In this document: in pieces, positions 17,653 to 26,916 of the stretch
Numbering within the stretch: position 1 is the first letter of the stretch
Layout of the letters: each line of letters begins with the position of its first letter
Assembly: GCA_002633005.1 (NCBI GenBank)
Contig: NMRA01000152.1
Coordinates: forward strand, 674,342 to 701,571
Reading direction: 5' to 3'
DNA length: 27,230 nucleotides
From: Phoronis australis
Lineage: Eukaryota; Phoronida; Phoronidae
Made by a program: the position numbers and the translations under genes
Notes under the pieces: model-generated
Databases searched by the model: none
Seen by the model: only the letters and a program-made list of their open reading frames with translations
Told to the model about the DNA's origin: nothing

Positions 17653-20600
17653 GTTAATGTGATTGAAAATCGGTTTGAAATTGGTTCACAATGTCAATGT
17701 CGAAATTCTAATTGGAGGGTTGAAATTGAGTACCACGTTGCCCACAGAGGGCAGTGCCTATACTACCAGCCGTCAGCGGCAGCAGCCTGGGGCACGTTGC
17801 ACAAGACCAGTTTCTGCAATTCATTCCGAAATGTCTTGTGTTCACAATAATTTTAACCGCACAGGCCATTGGTATCTTGTTACAATCTCGTGTAGTCTTG
17901 TGCTCATGGGCTAGACAAAACAACATGTGACAATTTGTGACATTCTGGAATCATTAATATTGCTGATAAGGACAAATAATTATAAGTGGTTCTATTTCCT
18001 GATTACAAGGTCAAGGTTTAACTATGTCTCTGACGGTGCTGCACAGGGATATACATATGACAAGACAAGAAAATGGTTGCCAGGACCCAGTTTCAATGAA
18101 TAAGCTAATGGCCATTATTCACTGAAAACTGGTTTTCATTTGCCATTTTGAAGAGGGCCCAGTCATCTATTCGATTTTTCCCCGAAAACCATTGCTTAAC
18201 TTGTTTCGATTCATGTTTTGGGTGGAACTCTTTGTGTTGTTTCAAATGGCCAGTTAATATACCTAATTACGCATCATAAAACCACTGACTGAATAACTTC
18301 TGTGATGGCTTAGCCCTGAAGAACTGGATAAACTTTGGGTTTGAATTTAGCAACTTTGACTTGACCTTATTAGTTCTTCAACACTATAAACTAGTTTGTC
18401 TATCATTTTTTTATTTCCCACGCGGGTGCATGTTATTGCTGTAATATCTGGCTTGTAACATCTGTTCTAGTCTGCAACTTAATTTCCCAGATCTGTTCCA
18501 TGAACTTAGGAAATGTGTGTTTATTCAACATCATTGTGTGTTTATGCAACATCAATGTGTGTTTATGCAACATCAATGTGTGTTCATGCAACCTCAATGT
18601 GTGTTTATGCAACATCAATGCTCAAAGCTAATTCCCTAAGGGTTAAGTCCTGTATTTTTGAGAAGTGTTTGATCAGAACATTGTCAATGTCGATGATATG
18701 ATGACTGTTCACAGAACTTGTTAGGACAAAGAAAATAATTTGTTTGGCCAAAGAAAAAAGTTTGTTAGGCCAAAGAAAATTGCTTGTTTCAGGTCTACAC
18801 ACAACTCATTTCCAGGGCTTGAAATTTTCCCCTCTAAGAGAATTTCCTCTTTTTTGGTTTCGATTTCCTCTTATTTGATTTCCGGTTTCCTCTTTTTTCT
18901 CTTTTTTATCATTATTTTGACTTAATTCATGCAAAAACATTTATTTCAGTTAAATTTTAGAAGCAAAAATCATTTCTATCTCACAAGTCTATTTGTGGAC
19001 TGATACATCACCTGTAAAATAATTTTCCTCTCTTTTGTCATTGGTCATTCCAAGCCCTGCATTTTGAAACTTTGTGCTTACTGTTTAAATCACTTGCTGG
19101 CATCATTTTTATAGATGCTCTTTTTTCAAAAGTTGTACTAACACATCTCACGTATTTTTTAACAAAATTGGTGGCTAAGTAAACATTAACATTTCTGTTG
19201 TAGTGGTTTGAAAGAAGAACTAGAGGTGCTGGAGTCAATTTACTTGGATGAGTTGGTCATAGACAAGCAAGATACTAGGTACTTGGAGATAAAGGACGTC
19301 GGTGGCCTGTTTTTCAGAAGTCATTTGCACAATCACAACTAGAACTTGCATTATCTCATTTTTAACTGATACACAGTTTACTGAATTGGTTTGTGAAGAA
19401 GGGTTTTAGTATGAATACAGCCTGCAATGAAATTTATGTTTTACTTTCAATGCTTCGTTTTAACAAAAAACAGCATTGCATTCGCAATGACGGGTTGAGA
19501 GTGCTGGAGTTCCGCCGGGCATATGACTTTTGGTAAAATGGGCCTGCTACATAAGCCTGTTGAGACTAGCATTGTTGAATCACCAAGATCCAATGAAAAG
19601 AATTTGGTTAAGATCACCGTAAACTTCAATATGTCTCTTTGATTTTTCTTGGCAATTTTTTTCTGTCGAACACCACTCACTTATTAACCTGAGACTGTTG
19701 TCATCTGTTAGGTGTTCAGTGGCAGTATTTCATTCGCAGTCTCTAAAACATCCTAGACATCTAAGTCATTTTTGTCGCTATTTTGGTGTCACTGCGCACT
19801 AACATTGGACTGGAAATGCACCCTTTTTGCATAATTACTTTTACTGTTGTCTTGTGAAGGAAAACTACCCAGGACATTATGACTAGAGTGTAAGAAAACA
19901 TTGGATCCTAATACAGCATTCAAATAACATACAATCAGCAGGCAGCTTGAACGTCTGATCCAACAAAAGTTGTAATGTTACTTGCTGGTCCGATGTTTGA
20001 TTTCCTTCTTAACCTCTGACCCTAAATCAGATGTCAAATCAGTCCTCTTACTTTGAGAACTCAACGTTCACGTGATTGGCCAGAATTATCAGCATTTTGC
20101 ATAGGGTAAAGTTTCCTCAAATTCGAACAACATTAATGGTCAAAACTGTCATTTCCGTTTTTCAAACGCTCACGGTATTTCCAAAAATGATTAGAGTTTA
20201 TTTTCGTTTATTGATGGCAGCTGTGCTGTGTCAAGTTTTGAAACAATGATTTCGGAAGCAAAATGGTCTTATCGTTTACTCTTAGTGAAAATTTTGTTAA
20301 AATGAAATTTCATTATTCCGCCATAGTGCTTGTTTGAAGAAACCTTACTGTGATGCTAGTTCCTTGTAAGACAACAGGTACTGGTAGGACTCCTTTGTGA
20401 AGATGTGTTTGCATGCTCCTAACTATTCCAATGCATAGCAGGAAGTAAGTGATATTGCTTTTTGAACATCATCTACGCTATACAAGGTGCAGTTGTATTC
20501 AATAACAACTTGTAAAGATGAAAACAAAAGTCTGCTCCTAGATGACCTTTGCACTAATGACGTACCTTGGGGGCTCACATAGCCAGCATAGCCAGCGTCA

Positions 20601-23600
20601 TGCAGTGTTATTTCCCAACACCACGTCACGATAGTTAGTGGATATGGTCGAGTGATTTTCGGCAGGTCATTTTCGACCCAAAACTCATTCTTAAAAACAT
20701 TTAGCAATTCTTATTAAAGTTACACATCCTTATGCTATATATGCAAAGTCATTAATCTAAAATTAGTATTTCTACCAATGGTGTGTTCTCACGGTCATTC
20801 CTCATTCCAGCAGTGATTTCCCAGAAACGGTCAGCCTGGATGTCCATCCAGCCACTGCTGACAACACTGAACAGCAGTATGTCAGGGCAACTCTACTCAT
20901 CAAACTCACATCTCAGGTGTGTAATGTTTCCAGTGTCCTGACTATGAATTCTCAAATGCGTTACCATAAACCTTAATATTTTCGTGTCATTTATGTCTAA
21001 TAATTAAGAGATCTGATCTTTACCTGTTGAACACTCAACGTGGCGTGCTGGTGAATCTTTATTTTGTCGAATTTCTGAAGAAAAATAAATATTGAGAAAA
21101 TAATAGTTAGCTTGGTTTGTAGTAAGATGAAACAACGTTTAGTAAAATTTACAGCATTTTCATTAAAAATAATCAGTCTTTGAAACGTAGAAAAATAGCA
21201 GTTTTGATGATTATCATTTTGTGAAATAAGTGGAGAGTTGTTGTAATTTAATATTTTAATTTTGTAAGTTATGTTTCATCTGCATCTGCAGTTATTCGTT
21301 TTTGTTATTGGTTCAGATTCCCTTTGTTTATACATGTAGTACCCCGATACAGTGCCAGAAATTATCATACAGAACCCCAGGGGATTGGCTTGTGAAGAAT
21401 TAGACAGGTATGTTCCGAAAATGCACATACAGTATCTTTTTACAGTTAAGTCAGTGATACTTTTCGCGTTTTAAAATTAACTCCTTCATAATTCACCATT
21501 TTTTATTCGAAATCAGATTCCTTGTAATATTGCTCCAGCATTGTTTGTTTCAGTATAAAATGACGTGTGCTGTGCTTGTAGTCTTCCAATTACCTTCAAC
21601 ATTCTTGAATAGGAAAATGTTTATAATATGACTGAGAAACACTCACTGTCGTCTGCTGTGTTTCGATCTGTGCTCGTCCTTGGCTCTTAAAACATGATTA
21701 ACTTCTTGATATTCCTATGACAAAATTCCAGAATTACCTCCAGTTTGCGAGACCTGGCAAGGCAGTTAAGAGGTGGCCCCATGCTGTATGAGCTCATTGA
21801 GGTACAAACAGAGTGCTTGTAAGATTTGCATCAGCTTATGATTTTGTTCGTTGGATCAGAGAAAAGTCAAACAGTTATAGCTGGTGTATTGTAAAAGAAA
21901 ATGATAGAATGCTTTTAAGATAGGCATCACCTTGTGATTTTGTGCATTGGATCAGAGAAAAGTCAAACAGTTAAAGCTGCTGTATTGTAAAAGAAAGATG
22001 ATGTTTGACATGCATCACTGTTATTGTGTAGTCTGTTTTTAACTCTTATTAGGTATGGCTTCACTATCTGTCTTTAAAATGAACCATTTTTCACAAAGAA
22101 ACTCGTAAATGTTGCCTGTGACGTATTAGCTTTATTTTTCATTTATCCATGTTTGATACGAGTAGTTCCGACTATACACAATTCTAAAACCTCAGAAGAT
22201 TCAAATTACTGAATGTCATTTCTGAATTGGCCTGGCAATAATCATTACATTTGTATAATTTATGTTTTTGATGCATTTAATTATTTAATTCCATTAGAGA
22301 ATTTTAATTAATATTTTTATGATGTTTAGCAACTGAAAGAACATCTCACTGAGGGTAACGTGCCTCATGGCTCATGCGTTATATGCCTGGAGTGTTTCCA
22401 TGACGGCGAGCGGTACACAAAAACAACCTGTTACCACCATTTCCACCAGTCCTGTCTCTCACGTTATGTCAAGCACTGTGTTAAAGAGTACAGGGAAATG
22501 GTTGAGGGAACCAGTGCTCATTTGCGACATCCTGGACAAGATGCTAAGGTACACAATGAATTGAAGGAAATAGTAAAATTGCTCTGGTGATCAAATACTT
22601 TTGCTTCATTAGCGCAAATTAAAAAAGGGTTGTTTTTGATGTTATTATGCTGTACTTTGTTTCTTCATGGTGAACGTTTTGGTTAACTCACTGTGGAGTT
22701 AAATTCACAAGCTTGGAAATCGAGAGTTGTGTGCTTAGCCAGTCACGGTCACTTAAATTGAAAATTTCAAGAAGTTGAGGGTGATTACTTAATCTGAGCC
22801 AGACTGTCACCCTGGCCACTCGTGGTCTTGAAAATTGAAATCTAGAGACTGAGGTTCAAGAAATTTGCAAGGCTAGTTGCTGACCAGAAAGTTGAGTCAA
22901 CGCTCTCGTACTCACGCGTGTATATGCAGTTATTAAGTATGCAACTTGAGAACGAAAATACATATGTAAAAATACCCGTCAAAATTCCAGGACTGACCTG
23001 TCATGGTTCTCACCCACCTCGCAACAGCAATGCCTCAAGTGGCCAAAACTATCGTTTGCATATTAACTTTTGAGGTGATATTTGTAATCATTGGAGGGCA
23101 TTTTTTGTCTGAGGAGATGGATTTAGCATGTTAAATGTTTTTCACAACGCAATTGGGATAATTTTTAATCCTAAAGTTGAGGCATCGAGGGCTCTGCCTG
23201 CCATATGAATCCTATCAAAGTTGTTGAAGATGCTAAGTTAGATAATCTAAACATATGTCGTCGGTGTCCCCATCACACTGTGGTGTACTTTACCGTTTGT
23301 GTTTTGAAAGGTGTCGTTTGTGTTTTGAAGGGTGGCCTCTCTATCCTGAGATTTCACAAAGCCAGTGAGATTGCTCTTGTTTTAAACATTTGACATCAAA
23401 CACAATGGTCTCAATGGGGACGTTGGACTTGTAAGTCATTATAAATATCTGATTTCCATTTCCTCAGCCCATATTTTTCATTTGTGCCGCCCCTTTCATC
23501 CGGTTTGGGTGTATTGGTCTGTAGTCCACATAGTTTTTTTTTACCTCATCTGATGAAGAGCTTCATACAGTTTCGAAAGCCAGTGATTTTATGTGTTTGA

Positions 23601-26088
23601 TACTTTTGTTGAATAAAGGTTCATTTTTGCGTTATTCTATAATAGAACTGCTGTCAAATCTAATCCTTTCTTTGCAGATTGGTTGCCCAGTATGCAGAGA
23701 ACCAGTACAGAACACAGAATCTTTTCTGGCCGAAAACACAATGGCAGCAGAAGATGACATAAGCTATAAAATTGACCCACAAATCAGGCAGTGGCAGCAA
23801 GACGTGGCTGCCATCTATAGGAAACAGAAAGAGCAAGGTGGTATCATTGATGTTGAGGAAGAAAGGAACAAATTCCTTATAACTCCGGTATGTAAGTTTT
23901 CAGTATGATTTTTCTCTAGACACGGAATTGTTCTGCATCTGTTTGCATGTAGTCTTATGAGAACAAGCTCGGGACAAAGAACTAGGGTCAACAATTAACA
24001 GTCAGCTGGTTAAACACCCAAAAATAGAATGTAAAAATAACCCCAGCTCAATGTTATAGTTATCAGGGATATTCCTGGACTGCACCTTTTGCTCCATTAG
24101 CGCATGAAAAATAAAAAGGCACAAGTTGATACAATGCACCCTCTCAGGCACATCTTTTAAAACGCAACACTTCCAAAAATGCAAGGTTCTAGTCAACTTA
24201 CAGCCAGTGTTTTCTTATTCCGCCACAGCTGAACAGTCTGTTTGAAGTCTTTCATCAGATTGCCTTGTGCAACTTTTACACAAATATGGCTCTGTTCTTA
24301 TTTCAATAGCCCGTTTCTGTTTCATATGTCATCACTTTGACTGTACACTAAATCTGCTGGGAGCAAGTTTTTGAAAAAAGGCATGCCTTTTATCATCAGG
24401 TGTGCCCCAAGGGCGTAGGTTCAAACCTGATCAGGAATATCCCGGAGTTACGTATAGTCTGAAATTGATCAAAGATTACGATGAAAATGAAAGTGAGTTT
24501 CACTCCACCTACACACATGTACATATATTGGCATGGGTTATCGTCGTTTAGTTCAACACCTGTTGCCGTATCTTCACTACCTCTTGCTTCATAATGTGCA
24601 CGTAACTTTGCAGATGTGTTTCTGTAATGGCTGGGACAGTTCACTCAAATTTTGGGATGAATTCGACTACTGCTGTGCTCCCAAGTAGCTATTATAGTTT
24701 TATTTGCAACCGTCTACTAAGTTGTGTGGCTGATAGCATATAGGTTTCCAGAATGTACAGATTTCACTTTTTCGGCTCTCCTTAGTGTTCATTCTTATGT
24801 ACCCACATGTGCATATGCATGGGTGACTGTGTATATTAACATCATCTCTGTGATCTCCTAGACTTCCTGAAGGATCTTATTGAGATGTGGGAGATGTGTT
24901 CCTATGACACTAATGACAAACTACAATGAATTTTTCACCAATCTGACTTCTGTCTGTTTTAATATGTGCAAATTTTTCAATCTGTCTTCGTGATGTTTGA
25001 CATGGTGTTCCTAATGAGGAGAGCATTGCTGCTGTTGTAGAAAGTACTCGGAAAATTGTTGTTTCTTGTTACTTTCTTGTTGCCATGATAGATGTCATTT
25101 AGTTTAATTTTGTTCTGTCATTCAATTGTTAATTGCTTGATGTTACTAGTACTTTTTACAGGGCATGACAATTGGACTTCCTCAGTCAATGTCTTCCAAC
25201 TTACCAGTTGATAATGAGGCCCAAAGGTCATCGAAGAATAAAGAAGTCAGCTCTGCAGAGGAACATTCGGTGCATAAGTCTTCAAGGCAGAGTTATCAGA
25301 GAAGGAAGTGGGGTGATAGAAAACACAGTAATATGTCGCGAAACAAGAATTTCGATCATGCAGGTGACAACTGGCGTAGGCCAACTTCTGGAAGGCTGCG
25401 TGATAGAAACCAAGTGCACTGCAGCAGATCACCTGGCAATAGTAATAGGGTGGTTGGATGTGAAAATATGAGTGGTGTAGATACTAAACAGTGCAGTACC
25501 GCTATCAGTGACACGACTTCAAACAACACTGTGGTTGGACCAGGCAGTGTTGATATATCCGTAAGTCATAAAAGCCAGAGTGGGTCACACCACCAGCAGC
25601 ATGTGAGGCGGCCACGCTCCAGTAAACCAGTGAAAGACATTTATAATTCAGAAAAAATCCCTGGTCCTTCAAACAGGCCTGTTGCTAAACACAAATCACA
25701 TTATCATAACTCACCGAGATCAAAAGTGAACACCAAAACTACTGGCCATAGAGACAAGGAAGATCAGCAAATAGGCTGTGCCAGGACAGACATCTCTTGT
25801 GCTAAAGAAAATGAGAAGAGGACTGTTAGTGATTCTACCTCCCAAAGGGTGACTTTAGACAAGGAAGTAAAAGAAGGTGCCAGCAATACTGTGATAGTTA
25901 AACATAGGTCTCAAGAGTATGAAGCCAGCAGAAGGGGTAAGTCACGGCCATATTCAGGCAGAGGGCGTGCTAAACGAGCCCCTCACCATGGTACTTCAAA
26001 CCGAATGGCAGCGAAAGCCGAAAGCATGCGTCCATCGGCGAATGTGAGTTCGCTCACGGCATCTGTGCAATCTACTTCTCTTGACTAG
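17615..26088 (+). CDS. RNF25: RNF25 homologue (RWD-RING E3 ubiquitin ligase), 8 coding exons
   Basis: The exons are 17615-17652, 19204-19278, 20811-20916, 21340-21407, 21732-21801, 22330-22548, 23678-23887 and 25162-26088. All phases agree and total 1713 nt, 570 residues; human RNF25 is 459. An RWD domain (about 15-123) shows EVLESIYLDEL (20-30) and the YPxxxP signature (74-79). The RING-H2 ligands are C135, C138, C153, H155, H158, C161, C195 and C198, with the long insert between the second histidine pair and the last cysteines that is typical of RNF25. GGIIDVEEERNKF (246-258) is a diagnostic post-RING block. The tail is basic and Ser/Arg/Lys-rich, as in vertebrates. In mammals RNF25 ubiquitinates the ribosomal protein eS31/RPS27A on stalled ribosomes, acting with RNF14 and GCN1; NF-kB p65 binding has also been reported. 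The catalytic module looks intact. Confidence 0.97.
18070..18149. mobile_element. Palindromic MITE-like element, copy B
   Basis: It shares CCAGTTTCA, GGCCATTATTCA and CTGGTT in the same order as copy A. The outer stem is AAAATGG (18070-18076) and CCATTTT (18143-18149), and the inner stem is TGAATAA and TTATTCA. It lies in RNF25 intron 1, on the other side of the shared promoter from copy A. Confidence 0.6.
18512..18616. repeat. 21-bp minisatellite, 5 copies, in RNF25 intron 1
   Basis: The unit AATGTGTGTTTATGCAACAT plus C repeats at 18512, 18533, 18554, 18575 and 18596. Since 21 is a multiple of three and lacks stops, both strands show a heptad-repeat ORF, but no splice or start context supports coding. 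Confidence 0.95.
18718..18780. repeat. 22-bp tandem repeat, about 3 copies
   Basis: TTGTTAGGCCAAAGAAAA-type units start at 18718, 18740 and 18762. Intronic. Confidence 0.88.
18813..19059. mobile_element. hAT-like MITE, about 247 bp, in RNF25 intron 1
   Basis: The left end CAGGGCTTGAAATTTTCC and the inverted right end CAGGGCTTGGAATGACC give a TIR of about 13 bp. Flanks share CATTT. The interior is T-rich with repeated TTTCCTCTT. The ends resemble those of the 8351-8846 element (CAAGGCTTGGAATTTTC), so both may derive from one family. Confidence 0.75.
19204..19278 (+). CDS. RNF25: RNF25 exon 2: start of RWD domain
   Basis: The acceptor is TTCTGTTGTAG and the donor AG|GTACTT. The exon reads SGLKEELEVLESIYLDEL then VIDKQDT, nearly matching the human VLESIYLDELQV block. 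Reading past the donor stays open for about 20 codons before a stop, so intron retention would give a truncated product. Confidence 0.96.
19279..20810. other. RNF25 intron 2, no feature seen
   Basis: About 1.5 kb of AT-rich intron. Small minus-strand ORFs lack recognisable sequence. Confidence 0.4.
20811..20916 (+). CDS. RNF25: RNF25 exon 3: RWD beta strands
   Basis: The exon reads SDFPETVSLDVHPATADN then EQQYVRATLLIKLTSQ; human has ITLHPATAEDQDSQYVCFTL. The donor is CAG|GTGTGT. The acceptor is a tandem CAGCAG: splicing at 20811 adds one serine, while splicing at 20814 omits it, and both keep the frame. Confidence 0.95.
20917..21339. other. RNF25 intron 3, no feature seen
   Basis: 423 bp of intronic DNA, strongly AT-rich, with no repeat or ORF of note. 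Confidence 0.4.
21340..21407 (+). CDS. RNF25: RNF25 exon 4: YPxxxP of RWD
   Basis: The acceptor is ACATGTAG and the donor AG|GTATGT. The exon reads YPDTVPEIIIQNPRGLACEE. The YPxxxP turn is the RWD signature, and NPRGL matches human IRNPRGLSDEQ. Confidence 0.96.
21408..21731. other. RNF25 intron 4, no feature seen
   Basis: 324 bp of intronic DNA with nothing recognisable. Confidence 0.4.
21732..21801 (+). CDS. RNF25: RNF25 exon 5: RWD C-terminal helices
   Basis: The acceptor is AAATTCCAG and the donor GAG|GTACAA. The exon reads ITSSLRDLARQLRGGPMLYE then LIE. Human has AMLYELIE at the same place. Confidence 0.95.
21810..22001 (+). repeat. 96-bp direct duplication in RNF25 intron 5
   Basis: Copies start at 21810 and 21906. 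Both contain TTGGATCAGAGAAAAGTCAA then CAGTTA.AGCTG.TGTATTG, with roughly 90% identity by eye. The first copy begins 8 bp after the exon 5 boundary, so the donor itself is not duplicated. Confidence 0.9.
22330..22548 (+). CDS. RNF25: RNF25 exon 6: first six RING ligands
   Basis: The acceptor is GATGTTTAG and the donor AAG|GTACAC. The exon reads QLKEHLTEGNVPHGSCVIC then, further on, KTTCYHHFHQSCLSRYV. It carries C135, C138, C153, H155, H158 and C161 and the start of the RING insert. Reading past the donor gives 14 more codons and a stop. Confidence 0.97.
22549..23677. other. RNF25 intron 6
   Basis: About 1.1 kb. It holds a 21-bp duplication (CGTTTGTGTTTTGAARGG at 23294 and 23315) and the hammerhead-like tail listed separately. 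The remainder is featureless. Confidence 0.5.
23541..23640 (+). mobile_element. Possible Penelope-like or retroelement 3' tail with hammerhead-like core
   Basis: CTGATGA (23550-23556) and CGAAA (23574-23578) are spaced as in a hammerhead core, followed by AATAAA at 23612. This arrangement is known at the ends of Penelope-like retroelements. Stem II is weak and I cannot draw stem III. No reverse transcriptase remnant was recognised. Confidence 0.35.
23678..23887 (+). CDS. RNF25: RNF25 exon 7: last RING pair and post-RING block
   Basis: The acceptor is CTTTCTTTGCAG and the donor CCG|GTATGT. The exon begins IGCPVCREPVQ (C195, C198) and ends with GGIIDVEEERNKFLITP. If the next intron is retained, seven codons follow before a stop; that would give a ligase with a complete RING and no basic tail. 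Confidence 0.97.
23888..25161. other. RNF25 intron 7
   Basis: About 1.27 kb. A GGTTCAAACC word at 24419-24428 resembles a tRNA B box but no cloverleaf forms around it. Nothing else is recognised. Confidence 0.4.
25162..26088 (+). CDS. RNF25: RNF25 terminal exon 8: basic disordered tail
   Basis: The acceptor is CTTTTTACAG. The exon gives 308 residues (263-570) and ends with TAG. It is rich in Ser, Arg, Lys, His and Asn, with patches such as SYQRRKWGDRKH, RRPRSSKPVK and SRPYSGRGRAKRAPHHG. No folded domain is visible. The human tail is also basic and disordered but about 100 residues shorter, so its charge rather than its sequence seems conserved. RNA or ribosome binding is a reasonable inference. 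Confidence 0.93.
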   Translation, partial: GMTIGLPQSMSSNLPVDNEAQRSSKNKEVSSAEEHSVHKSSRQSYQRRKWGDRKHSNMSRNKNFDHAGDNWRRPTSGRLRDRNQVHCSRSPGNSNRVVGCENMSGVDTKQCSTAISDTTSNNTVVGPGSVDISVSHKSQSGSHHQQHVRRPRSSKPVKDIYNSEKIPGPSNRPVAKHKSHYHNSPRSKVNTKTTGHRDKEDQQIGCARTDISCAKENEKRTVSDSTSQRVTLDKEVKEGASNTVIVKHRSQEYEASRRGKSRPYSGRGRAKRAPHHGTSNRMAAKAESMRPSANVSSLTASVQSTSLD

Positions 26089-26916
26089 TTATTGTGAACA
26101 ATGCCTTGTTTTATTTGTGGTTGGTTCTTAATGTCAATTTTTGCCAGTTTTCTCTGGGTGTTAGTGTACTGCAAACGTTTTATGGTTAAAATATTAGAAT
26201 ATGCTTTCACAAACACATTTTGTGAGTGCATGTAATCAACATCTTGTCTCGTTTGCCTGTGCATTCATCTGTCTAATTACTGTTACACTAACTCATTTGT
26301 AGGTTGATTCACAACGACAGCTAGCAAATCACTGAGTTTTTCAGCTTGTTCTGAAACCCGTTATTTTCTTGCTTTCACAAAACGTATTTTGTGAGTGCAG
26401 TCTCCTTGACTTGGTCTGTCTTTCCGTCTTGTTGTCATTATGCGTCTCCTTTTTTGTTACACCGCAGGGAGTCCTCTAGCGACTGTCCTGGCTGTGCGAA
26501 AAAGCTTCGTCTTAAACGATAGCTATGGCATTGCAAGCAGGAATACCTTGAGAAAGAATCCTTTGCTTCTTATGTACACATCTGTAATGGCTGATATGCA
26601 GTTCCAACATTTTGAAAGACATGCCATCTAGTGACACGGTGCATCTTGGGATAGACCAGAGTAACCACTTTGCATTGTCCCGGATGTTAATGGTGTCTTA
26701 AAGTTATAAACTTTGACCAAATGATACAACAGCATGTTTGTCTTGTGTCTTGTTTGATACTACGGCTGCAGTTTTACGTAATGTTTGTTTGGAACATCTT
26801 ACAAACCGGTTTGTCATTGTCTGAAATGCCTTTCCATACTTTCAAACACAAAGTACTTCCCTACTTTCGACCATTTCTGCTGAGTGATTACCATTTTAGC
26901 TGCCACTAAACAGTTA
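26089..26916 (+). other. RNF25 3' UTR and downstream DNA
   Basis: No AATAAA or ATTAAA is seen, so the transcript end is undetermined; a weak TATAAA variant lies at 26705-26710. Two similar hairpin-forming blocks occur: GCTTTCACAAACACATTTTG (26204) and GCTTTCACAAAACGTATTTT (26371), both followed by GTGAGTGCA. Confidence 0.5.

Noticed and set aside
18433-18701. Heptad-repeat ORFs on both strands (MCVYATS and MLHKHT units)
   Set aside because: Caused by a 21-bp minisatellite inside an intron. There is no start, splice or homology support.
22367-22564. Overlapping frame-shifted ORF over RNF25 exon 6
   Set aside because: Shadow of the RING-coding frame; the cysteine/histidine ligands are only in the other frame.
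24380-24440. tRNA-like B box (GGTTCAAACC)
   Set aside because: No acceptor, D-arm or anticodon stem can be folded around it, and there is no A box at proper spacing. At most it is a SINE fragment.
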